Source: Amycolatopsis roodepoortensis
Lineage (GTDB): Bacteria; Actinomycetota; Actinomycetes; Mycobacteriales; Pseudonocardiaceae
Reading direction: 5' to 3'
Assembly (NCBI RefSeq): GCF_014873915.1
Contig: NZ_JADBEJ010000005.1
Coordinates: 2,232,001-2,296,000 of the forward strand
Length of the DNA stretch: 64,000 nucleotides
Positions 44,727 to 51,820 of this stretch are shown here, piece by piece; the stretch's first letter is position 1, and each line of letters opens with the position of its first letter. Position numbers and translations under genes: made by a program. The notes under the pieces were generated by a model that saw nothing but the letters and a program-made list of their open reading frames with translations, had not been told where the DNA came from and searched no databases.

Positions 44727-45578
44727 ATGTCGGGGCGCACGGGAATCCTGGACGGCGTGAATCGGCCGTACCGCTGGGATCTCGTGCGCCCCGACCAGCT
44801 CGGGACGCTACTGGAACGCGCCGGAAAACCGTCGCTGTGGTTCCTGGACGAGCTGATCGAATGCGCCGCGAAGGTGATCGCCCGTGCCGGTGACGCGGAT
44901 CTGTACTTCGTCGGGCGCTCGGCGGACAGCGTGCACGATCTGCTGAGCGGAACTCCTTGGCGGGAAAGGATCCACCAGTTGCCGCTGTCGTTCGCCGGGG
45001 TCTACTCCGGACTGAATGAGTCCGATGTGGACACTCTGCGCGGCTATCTCGCTTCGGTGGGGCTGAGCCCGCACGACCTGGCCCGCGGGCGGCCGAAGGT
45101 GTTCGTCGACCTCGTCTACACAGGACAGACGTTCACCGAGCTCTACGGCTTTCTGCGGCGCTGGATCGAGGACGAACGCGAGGCCTGGAGCATCATCCGC
45201 GGACGGCTCCGGTTCCTCGGGATCACCATCCGCGAGGACACGAGCCCGACGGCGTTCCGCTGGCAGCAGCAGTTCGGCTGGCCCGCCGACCTGCCCGCGA
45301 ACGGCGTCCGGAACATCTCGCTCGACGAGCCGGTCTGGTCCTACTTCGGCAACACGCAGCCCAAGCTCACGGCGTCGTTCCCGCGGCCGCGCTGGTCGGA
45401 CGAGAACGGTCGCGCGCCGGAGCATTCGGACAAGCGGCTGCAGGGGCTGGCCGAGGCGGTCGCGATCGTCGAGGCGGGCCGCTCGAAGGCGGGGCGGGAC
45501 CTGCTGGTGCGGCATCTGCGGAAGGAACCGGCGATGGCGGAGAGCTGGCTGCGGACGCTGATCACGCGCCTGCGCTGA
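44727..45578 (+). CDS. Hypothetical phosphoribosyltransferase-like protein
   Basis: About 283 residues from ATG 44727; an in-frame GTG at 44757 is an alternative and neither has a strong ribosome site. DADLYFVGRSADSVHDLLSG near 50-68 looks like a PRTase-type first strand and loop. KVFVDLVYTGQTFTELYGFL near 123-142 resembles the PRPP loop, with the acidic pair reduced to one aspartate. No hydrophobic helices, so cytosolic. I do not recognise a named family. It follows the GT39 gene by 13 bp and may belong to that operon, or be carried along. A 21-bp-period array starts 10 bp after the stop. Confidence 0.72.
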   Translation: MSGRTGILDGVNRPYRWDLVRPDQLGTLLERAGKPSLWFLDELIECAAKVIARAGDADLYFVGRSADSVHDLLSGTPWRERIHQLPLSFAGVYSGLNESDVDTLRGYLASVGLSPHDLARGRPKVFVDLVYTGQTFTELYGFLRRWIEDEREAWSIIRGRLRFLGITIREDTSPTAFRWQQQFGWPADLPANGVRNISLDEPVWSYFGNTQPKLTASFPRPRWSDENGRAPEHSDKRLQGLAEAVAIVEAGRSKAGRDLLVRHLRKEPAMAESWLRTLITRLR

Positions 45579-45587
45579 CCCCTCCCC

Positions 45588-45741
45588 GTGACTCGCGTGA
45601 TCGAAGGCGTAACTCACGTGCTTGGAGGCGTAACTCACGTGATTGAAGGCGTAACTCGGGTGGTGCGCCTCCGATCACGCGAGTTACGCCTTTAATCACG
45701 CGAGTTACGTCTCTGATCACGCGAATTACGCCTCCGGTCAC
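45588..45741. repeat. Fold-back array of 21-bp units (copy 3)
   Basis: Direct units start at 45588, 45609, 45630 and 45651 (core GTAACTCACGTG). Reverse-complement units end at 45687, 45708 and 45729, with a partial one after. Boundaries mirror exactly about 45669. Unit sequence is nearly that of copy 1 at 10078. It lies in a 265-bp gap between the PRTase-like gene and the PP2C gene; the remainder (45742-45843) holds only the PP2C leader with GAGGAG. Confidence 0.85.
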
Positions 45742-45843
45742 GAGGGCGGGACCGACAGCCGTCCGACACCGAACCCTCAGGTCGCCCACAGGATCAAGGC
45801 GCACCCTGGAAGCAGGGAATCACCCAGGGGTGAGGAGAAGACC

Positions 45844-46542
45844 ATGAGGGAGCTTCCGCACTGGCACACGGCGAGCGCGCAGGGGCCGCGCGAACACAAC
45901 GCGGACGCCGTCGCGGCGTACGCGACCCCGGGCGGCCGGGGGATCGTGTTCGCCCTGGCCGATGGAGTCGGAGATCACCCGAACGCGGCACGTGCGGCGC
46001 GGACGGCCGCCTCGGCGGCGTCCAGGACGCCGGTCGAGCAAGGGGCGGCCGGGGCCGTTCTCGCTGCTCAGCGGGCCGTGCTCGCTCTCGGCGAGGCCGG
46101 TGACTGCGTCCTCGTCGTGGCCGTGCGGACCGACGAGGGGTATGGCATCGCGTGGGTCGGGGACGCACGGGCGTACGCTTGGGACGGTTACACCGTGCGG
46201 CAGGTGACGAAGGACCATACGCTCGCGCAGTACTTCCGCGACCACGGACAACCCGTGACACCGCGGATGGAACACGTCGTCACCACCAGCGTCCGCACGG
46301 CCGGTGCGCACGAGATCGGCACGGCCACCGTCACGACCGGCGGGCTCGTGCTCACCAGCGACGGTGTGCACAAGACGCTCAGCGGGCCGACCATGCTCGA
46401 CATCCTCGGGATGCCGGACAGGGCGGCCACCGAGCTGGTGCGGACGGCGATCTCGCTCGGTGGCTCCGACAACGCCACCGCGCTCGTGGTGGATCCGCCC
46501 GGCGCGGACGTCACCACGGAAAAGTTTCGCGTCGCGGCCTGA
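45844..46542 (+). CDS. Small PP2C-type Ser/Thr protein phosphatase
   Basis: A 232-residue cytosolic metal-dependent phosphatase. Motifs: REHNADAVAAY (the acidic site after an NxD pattern), FALADGVGDHPNAARAA (37-53), WVGDARAYAW, LTSDGVHK and LGGSDNATALVV, which supply the Mn/Mg ligands. It is shorter than PstP-type enzymes and has no membrane helix or extra domains. It could reverse Ser/Thr kinase phosphorylation; the STK at 56135 is the only kinase of that kind in the window but is distant. The ATG at 45844 follows GAGGAGAAGACC. Confidence 0.92.
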   Translation: MRELPHWHTASAQGPREHNADAVAAYATPGGRGIVFALADGVGDHPNAARAARTAASAASRTPVEQGAAGAVLAAQRAVLALGEAGDCVLVVAVRTDEGYGIAWVGDARAYAWDGYTVRQVTKDHTLAQYFRDHGQPVTPRMEHVVTTSVRTAGAHEIGTATVTTGGLVLTSDGVHKTLSGPTMLDILGMPDRAATELVRTAISLGGSDNATALVVDPPGADVTTEKFRVAA

Positions 46543-46551
46543 ACCGGGCGG

Positions 46552-47016
46552 TCAGGCCGCGACGCGATCCCGTTTGAGCTGCCGGTACTCGCGCAGGACG
46601 AGCACGACGATCACCACGTCGAGGGCGGCGAAGAACGGAAGCGCGAGCGAGTGCGTGTGGATCGCGCGGAAGATCTCGTAGACCACGAAGGCCGAGAGCA
46701 CCACGGCGGCGACGGGGTAGGCTCGCATCACCTTCTTCGCCAGCGCCCAGACCAGGCCGAGTTTGACGAGCCCGTGCGCCACGAGGTACACGACGGCGAA
46801 CGTCCGGCCCTCGGCGAAGTGACCGGCGGCGAGTTCGAGGTGCCGGGCCAGCGTCCCTTCGGGGTCGCCGAGCAGGTCGCGAGTGACCACGGCGTGCGCG
46901 AAACCGGAGATGACCGACGCCGGCACGATCAGCAGGACCAGCCCGCCGGCCAGCTGCAATGCGCCGTCGAGCCCCTTCAGGGTGATGGCGATCCGGAACA
47001 GCTTCTCGGTGCTCAT
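46552..47016 (-). CDS. DUF2127 membrane protein
   Basis: A 154-residue protein with about four helices. The frame is open to 47352, but ATG 47016 gives MSTEKLFRIAITLKGLDGALQLAGG, the family's typical start. Further blocks: ARHLELAAGHFAEGRTFAVVYLVAHGLVKLGLVWAL, AYPVAAVVLSAFVVYEIFRAIHTHSLAL, and a basic C-terminus. Function unknown in the family. It converges on the PP2C gene 9 bp away. Confidence 0.88.
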   Translation of the reverse strand: MSTEKLFRIAITLKGLDGALQLAGGLVLLIVPASVISGFAHAVVTRDLLGDPEGTLARHLELAAGHFAEGRTFAVVYLVAHGLVKLGLVWALAKKVMRAYPVAAVVLSAFVVYEIFRAIHTHSLALPFFAALDVVIVVLVLREYRQLKRDRVAA

Positions 47017-47059
47017 GTCATCCGACCCTGCCGCACCCCGCCGCCGCGCGCAGCCGCCG

Positions 47060-47464
47060 TCACCGGAACAGGCGGTCCCGGCAGGTCGGGCACCGCTCGT
47101 GCCGGGCGGTCCGCCGGGAGCGGTCCCTGCCGTAGAAGGGAAAGCACGGCGCACCGCAGACGGCGAGATAGATCCGCCCGCAGCGCAGCGGCCGATCGCC
47201 GACGTGGTGGGCCACGACCAGTGCCCGGTGGTGCTCGCCCGCTTCGGGCAGCCAGCCGTCGTCCGGCAGCTTCGCGAGCACGTCGGCGTCGACGTCATCC
47301 GAATGGGCGAGCAGTGCCGCGCCGAGGTCGGTGAGCCGTTCCCCGAGATCACGGAGGACGTCGGCGCGCGGCACGTCCTCCTCGACCATCCGGGTGACGA
47401 AACCGATGTCGGTGCTCAAGGAGCCGTGGAGGTCCCGGAGCCGGTCGAGCAGACGGTGATCCAT
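47060..47464 (-). CDS. Hypothetical cysteine-rich small protein
   Basis: A 134-residue cytosolic protein. The N-terminal half is helical and acidic (LLDRLRDLHGSLSTDIGF, DLGERLTDLGAALLAH). The C-terminal part has cysteines in LRCGRIYLAVCGAPCF and RHERCPTCRDRLFR, with nearby histidines, suggesting a zinc-binding knuckle or ribbon. The ATG at 47464 has GGAAGGGC upstream. I do not recognise the family. It is 43 bp upstream of the DUF2127 gene on the same strand. Confidence 0.75.
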   Translation of the reverse strand: MDHRLLDRLRDLHGSLSTDIGFVTRMVEEDVPRADVLRDLGERLTDLGAALLAHSDDVDADVLAKLPDDGWLPEAGEHHRALVVAHHVGDRPLRCGRIYLAVCGAPCFPFYGRDRSRRTARHERCPTCRDRLFR

Positions 47465-47503
47465 GCCCTTCCATTAAGGCGTTGCGTCACCGCAAGAAAA
47501 GAC

Positions 47504-48961
47504 TCAGGACGCGTAGGTGACACGGCCGTCCATCACCGTCGCGGTGATCGGGATGTCGCGTAGCCCGGCCGGGGACAGCCGCGCCGGATCCACGGCAGTG
47601 ACGACCAGATCCGCGACGTCTCCGACGGCCACCGACGTCCGGCCACCCGACGACGCGGCGAGCGCGGCCTCCAGCGGCATGGACTGCTCGGGATGCCACG
47701 GCGGGCGGTCGTCGTCGGTGCGGCTGACCGCCGACGCGATCGCGTCCCACGGGTCCAGCGGCGCGACCGGCGCGTCCGAGCCGAACTCCAGCGTCACCCC
47801 GGAGCGATGCAGAGCGCCGTACGGGAAGGCACGGTCGGTCCAGCCGTGCCAATGCCGGTCGGCGACGTCGCGGTCGTCCGGCTGATGGGCGGGCTGCACA
47901 CTCGCCACGACACCCAGCTCGGCGAACCGCGCGACGTCCTCGGCGCACAGCAGTTGCGCGTGCTCGATGCGGCCCGCGCAGCCGACCTTCGCGAAGGCGT
48001 CGAGCGCGATCTTGTTGGCGTGGTCGCCGATCGCGTGCACCGCGGGCGAAAGGCCGTTCGCGGATGCCTTGCGCATCAACGGTTCCAGCTCCTCGGGCGG
48101 CAGTTCGAGCAGCCCGTGGGACTCGGTTCCGGCGTAGTGACCCACGCAGTACGCGGTACGCGTGTTCAGCGAACCGTCGACGAACAGCTTGAACGGGCCG
48201 ACCGTGAGCAGGCCGCCACTGTCCTCCAGTACGTCTCCGGAACGGTGGCCGCGTTCGATGGCCGTGTCGAGCAGGTACTTCGCGATCACGCAGGAGACCC
48301 GGACCGGCAGGGGTCTCCGCGCCTGCCGTCGCCGCCAGTCGGTGACCGTGTCGGCGTATTCGTAGTCGGCGATCCTGGTGACGCCGCGGGCGGCCGCCGC
48401 GTCGAGGGCGTCGGCCACCCAGCCGTCGACGACGTCCTCGGGAGCGATCGGGAGTTCGGCAGTCGCGCTCATGCAGTCGTTCTCCAGCAGCACCCCGGTC
48501 GGATGCTCGCGGCCGATGAGCTTGAGCGCGGCCGGGCTCAGCCAGAGCGTGTGGAGGTCGGCGCTGAACAGCGCGACCGGATGCCCGGGCAGCGCCTTCT
48601 GCAGCAGATCCTTGTGCGGGGCGTCGGGCCAGAGTCCGTCGCGGAACCCGGCGCCGAGCACGAGTTCGCCGGGCGGCGCGGGATTCGCCAGCAGGTGTGC
48701 CAGCACGAGCTCGACCGTGTGCGCGGCGGAAGCCGCTTCCCCCAGTGGGATCCGGCGGCGCGCGGCCGACCACTGGGCGGTGTGCACGTGCGCGTCGACC
48801 AGGCCGGGCAGCAGGGTGCCGCCGTGCCCGTCCAGGATCTCCGACGCCTCACCCGCCTGCCCCGGGCCCGCGATGGCCGCGATCCGGCCGCCCTCGATCC
48901 GCACGTCCGACAGGGAACCCGCCAGGCCGACCCGGACCCGGCGCAACAGAAGATCGTCCAC
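47504..48961 (-). CDS. YtcJ-like amidohydrolase family protein
   Basis: A 485-residue TIM-barrel metal hydrolase. The GTG at 48961 has GGTGAGGGC upstream; the frame also allows a GTG at 48997. Metal motifs: GLVDAHVHT near 54-62 (HxH), a TIM core with VSCVIAKYLLDTAIE and FKLFVDGSLNTRTAYC, AVHAIGDHANKIALDAF, RIEHAQLL, and FGSDAPVAPLDPW. This is the amidohydrolase_3/YtcJ pattern, acting on amides or cyclic amides of unknown identity. It stands alone between MarR and the small cysteine-rich gene. Confidence 0.9.
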   Translation of the reverse strand: MDDLLLRRVRVGLAGSLSDVRIEGGRIAAIAGPGQAGEASEILDGHGGTLLPGLVDAHVHTAQWSAARRRIPLGEAASAAHTVELVLAHLLANPAPPGELVLGAGFRDGLWPDAPHKDLLQKALPGHPVALFSADLHTLWLSPAALKLIGREHPTGVLLENDCMSATAELPIAPEDVVDGWVADALDAAAARGVTRIADYEYADTVTDWRRRQARRPLPVRVSCVIAKYLLDTAIERGHRSGDVLEDSGGLLTVGPFKLFVDGSLNTRTAYCVGHYAGTESHGLLELPPEELEPLMRKASANGLSPAVHAIGDHANKIALDAFAKVGCAGRIEHAQLLCAEDVARFAELGVVASVQPAHQPDDRDVADRHWHGWTDRAFPYGALHRSGVTLEFGSDAPVAPLDPWDAIASAVSRTDDDRPPWHPEQSMPLEAALAASSGGRTSVAVGDVADLVVTAVDPARLSPAGLRDIPITATVMDGRVTYAS

Positions 48962-49010
48962 GCCCTCACCTTGCCAGCCCGGCTCGCGAGTAGTCACCTA
49001 CTTGCGAGGG

Positions 49011-49463
49011 TCAGGAGCGGGCGAAGGTGAGCTTTCCGAGCGCGGCGACCAAAGGCGCGAGTTCGGGTAGTTCTTCGGCGGCGGCCAGAGCCTCGGTCAG
49101 GACGGCGTCGTGCGTCGGCCGGGCGGCCGCGAGCAGCTCCTGCCCCGACGGCGTGACCTCCGTGTAGATCCCCCGCCGGTCGTCCGGGCACAGGTATCGC
49201 TGCAGCAGCCCCCGGTCCTCCAGCCGCGACACCAGCCGGGTCGTCGCCGACTGGCTGAGCACGACGGCGTTCGACAGCTGGTTCATCCGCAGGTGGAAAC
49301 CGTCCTGCCGGGCGAGCACGTCCAGCACGGTGTACTCGCTGACGGACAGCGAGTGCTGCTGCGCCAGCGCGCGCTCCAGCGCGTCCTCGATCCGCGCGTG
49401 CAGTGCGGCCAGGGTCCGCCAGCCCTGCGCGCGTGCCTCCACGGCGTCGTCGGCCAGTGACAC
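49011..49463 (-). CDS. MarR family transcriptional regulator
   Basis: A 150-residue winged-helix dimer. LSVSEYTVLDVLARQDGFHLRMNQLSNAVVLSQSATTRLVSRLEDRGLLQR is the HTH and wing (about 39-90), followed by YTEVTPSGQELLAAARP and dimer helices. The GTG start at 49463 has GAAGAGGTG upstream. It is divergent from the MFS/aldo-keto reductase operon and probably represses it and itself through a 7-bp inverted repeat in the gap. It likely responds to the compound the transporter exports. Confidence 0.93.
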   Translation of the reverse strand: MSLADDAVEARAQGWRTLAALHARIEDALERALAQQHSLSVSEYTVLDVLARQDGFHLRMNQLSNAVVLSQSATTRLVSRLEDRGLLQRYLCPDDRRGIYTEVTPSGQELLAAARPTHDAVLTEALAAAEELPELAPLVAALGKLTFARS

Positions 49464-49536
49464 GGTTCACCTCTTCCCCGGTTGCCCGAGCTTCGTTGCG
49501 TCATGCATCATCAAGCGTGTGCAATATACGGCGCGT

Positions 49537-49563
49537 GCAACTATTTCAGGCGCCCGTAGTTGC
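49537..49563. promoter_or_regulatory. Candidate MarR operator
   Basis: GCAACTA and TAGTTGC form a perfect 7-bp inverted repeat with a 13-bp spacer in the 143-bp gap between marR (start 49463) and the MFS gene (start 49607). A related GTGCAA element lies at 49519-49524 next to a TATACG. Suits a MarR dimer site; inferred from symmetry and position. Confidence 0.5.
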
Positions 49564-49606
49564 CAACGCCAGACAACACCACTCTACGGGAAGAAGTGAG
49601 CCTCCA

Positions 49607-50788
49607 ATGCCCGCCGCTCTGCTCGCACTGGCGATCAGTGCCTTCGGTATCGGCACCACCGAGTTCGTGATCATGGGCCTGCTGCCCGAGGTCGCGGGCG
49701 ACTTCGGCGTCTCGATCCCCTCCGCCGGACTGCTGATCTCCGGATACGCGCTGGGCGTCGTGGTCGGCGCCCCGCTGCTGACCGCGCTCGCGTCGCGGGT
49801 GCCGCGCAAGACGGTCCTGGTCGGCCTGATGGTCCTGTTCATCGCAGGCAACGTCGTTTCGGCGCTGGCCCCCACCTACGGCCTGCTGATGACCGGCCGC
49901 GTGGTCGCCGCGCTCTCGCACGGAGCGTTCTTCGGTGTCGGCGCGGTCGTCGCCGCCTCTCTGGTCGCGCCGAACAAGCAGGCGGGCGCCATCGCGATGA
50001 TGTTCACCGGGCTGACCGTCGCCAACGTCCTCGGCGTGCCCGCGGGAACCGCGCTCGGCCAGGCACTGGGCTGGCGTTCGACGTTCTGGGCGGTCAGCGC
50101 GCTCGGCGTGATCGGCCTGATCGGGATCCTCGCGCTGGTCCCCGTGCAGGCGACGACGAAGAGCGCCGGGCTGCGCAGCGAACTGGCCGTGTTCCGGCGT
50201 CCGCAGGTGTGGCTCGCGCTGGCGATGACCGCGCTCGGCTTCGCCGGCGTGTTCGCGTCCTTCACCTACATCGCCCCGATGATGACCGAGGTCGCCGGCT
50301 TCTCCCCCGGCGCGGTGACCTGGCTGCTGGTGCTGTTCGGCGGTGGCCTGTTCGTCGGCAACCTGCTCGGTGGCAAGGCGGCCGACCGGTCGCTGATGCC
50401 CAGCCTGTACGTCATCCTCGCCGTGCTCGCGGCCGTGCTGGTCGTGTTCGTCTTCACCGCGCACGCCCAGCTCCCCGCCGCGATCACCATCGCGGTCTTC
50501 GGCGCCGCCGGTTTCGCGACCGTCGCGCCACTGCAGGCCCGCGTCATGAACAAGGCCGAAGGCGCGCCCGCGCTGGCTTCGGCGGCCAACATCGCCGCGT
50601 TCAACCTCGGCAACGCCGCGGGCGCGTGGCTCGGCGGCAAGGCCATCGACGCCGGGCTCGGCTACACCGCGCCCAACTGGATCGGCGCCGCGCTCGCGCT
50701 CGCCGGACTGCTGGTCGCGGTCATCTCGGGCATGCTCGACAGCGGGCGGCGAAAGGCTCGTCGCGCCGAACTGGCCCCCGCCGCCTGA
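49607..50788 (+). CDS. MFS efflux transporter (AraJ/CmlA-like, DHA1 type)
   Basis: A 393-residue, 12-helix antiporter. ATG at 49607 starts MPAALLALAISAFGIGTTEFVIMGLLPEVAGDFGVSIPSAG, the standard opening of the arabinose-efflux/AraJ class; the frame's upstream extension lacks a ribosome site nearby. Motif A (ALASRVPRKTVLVGLM) lies in the loop between helices 2 and 3 and the C-helix motif is GLTVANVLGVPAGTALGQ. It exports drugs or metabolites by proton exchange. It is divergent from MarR and 28 bp upstream of the aldo-keto reductase gene. Confidence 0.93.
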   Translation: MPAALLALAISAFGIGTTEFVIMGLLPEVAGDFGVSIPSAGLLISGYALGVVVGAPLLTALASRVPRKTVLVGLMVLFIAGNVVSALAPTYGLLMTGRVVAALSHGAFFGVGAVVAASLVAPNKQAGAIAMMFTGLTVANVLGVPAGTALGQALGWRSTFWAVSALGVIGLIGILALVPVQATTKSAGLRSELAVFRRPQVWLALAMTALGFAGVFASFTYIAPMMTEVAGFSPGAVTWLLVLFGGGLFVGNLLGGKAADRSLMPSLYVILAVLAAVLVVFVFTAHAQLPAAITIAVFGAAGFATVAPLQARVMNKAEGAPALASAANIAAFNLGNAAGAWLGGKAIDAGLGYTAPNWIGAALALAGLLVAVISGMLDSGRRKARRAELAPAA

Positions 50789-50816
50789 CCCGCAAGTACC
50801 CACGAAAGGAACGCAA

Positions 50817-51650
50817 GTGACCGACATTCCCACCGTCGAGCTCAACAACGGGGTGGAGATGCCGCAGCTCGGGTTCGGCGTCTTCCAGGTGCCGGACGAG
50901 GAGACCACCGCCGCGGTGAAGGCCGCGCTGGACGCGGGCTACCGCAGCATCGACACCGCCGCCGTCTACGGCAACGAAGCGGGCGTCGGCAAGGCGCTCG
51001 CCGAAGCCGGGATCCCGCGCGACGAGCTGTTCATCACCACCAAGCTGTGGAACAGCGAACAGGGCTACGACGCCACGCTGAAGGCGTTCGACGTCAGCAT
51101 GGCCAAGCTGGGCCTCGAGAAGCTGGACCTCTACCTCATCCACTGGCCGACGCCGGAGCGCGATCTCTACCGCGACACGTGGAAGGCCTTCGAGAAGCTC
51201 TACGCCGACGGCCGGGTGCGCGCGATCGGCGTGTCCAACTTCCAGCCCGCGCATCTCGAACGGCTTCTCGACGCCGGCTCGGTGACCCCGGCGGTCAACC
51301 AGGTCGAGGTGCACCCGTACCTGCAGCAGGCCGAAGTGCGCGAATTCGACGCGAAGCACGGCATCGCGACCGAAGCGTGGAGCCCGCTGGCCAAGGGCGG
51401 CGCCCTGCTCGGCGAGGACGCGATCACCGCGCTGGCCGCCAAGCATGGCCGCACGCCGGCGCAGATCGTCCTGCGGTGGCACCTGCAGCTCGGCAACGTC
51501 GTCATCCCGAAGTCCGTGACGCCGTCGCGGATCAAGGAGAACCTCGACGTCTTCGGGTTCACGCTGTCGGAGGAGGACATCGCCTCGCTGTCCGTACTGG
51601 ACCGCGGCGAGCGGACCGGGCCGGATCCCGACACCTTCAACGTCGCCTAG
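50817..51650 (+). CDS. Aldo/keto reductase (2,5-diketo-D-gluconate reductase-like)
   Basis: A 277-residue NADPH-dependent TIM-barrel reductase. The catalytic tetrad is Asp46, Tyr51, Lys76 and His109 (GYRSIDTAAVYGNE, LFITTKLWN, YLIHWP). AIGVSNFQPAHLERLL and VVIPKSVTPSRIKENLDVF are the cofactor-binding signatures. The GTG at 50817 follows AAAGGAACG. It is co-transcribed with the MFS gene and probably under MarR control, so it may detoxify the carbonyl compound that is exported; inferred. Confidence 0.94.
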   Translation: MTDIPTVELNNGVEMPQLGFGVFQVPDEETTAAVKAALDAGYRSIDTAAVYGNEAGVGKALAEAGIPRDELFITTKLWNSEQGYDATLKAFDVSMAKLGLEKLDLYLIHWPTPERDLYRDTWKAFEKLYADGRVRAIGVSNFQPAHLERLLDAGSVTPAVNQVEVHPYLQQAEVREFDAKHGIATEAWSPLAKGGALLGEDAITALAAKHGRTPAQIVLRWHLQLGNVVIPKSVTPSRIKENLDVFGFTLSEEDIASLSVLDRGERTGPDPDTFNVA

Positions 51651-51657
51651 TCATCAG

Positions 51658-51705
51658 CCTCGTGAGTGGTTAGGACGGTTAGAACCGTCCTTGCCACTCA
51701 CGAGG
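51658..51705. repeat. 48-bp palindrome, second copy
   Basis: Nearly identical to the hairpin at 13982, with the same 2-nt centre and two changes in the stem. It starts 8 bp after the aldo-keto reductase stop. The 115 bp from it to the M48 gene should contain that gene's promoter. Probably the operon's terminator. Confidence 0.75.
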
Positions 51706-51820
51706 CTCTGGGCTTTCGCAGGTCGCGGGCGTAGCCCTTTGTTCTCGCCCGAGCCCGCTGCGTAGCCGGTTACTATTCGGCCGCACAGACGGCACTTGTG
51801 CGAAAAGAGGTAACCGGACG

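Noticed and set aside
45588-45741. CRISPR array
   Set aside because: Units are contiguous with no unique spacers, the second half is inverted, and no cas genes are in the window.
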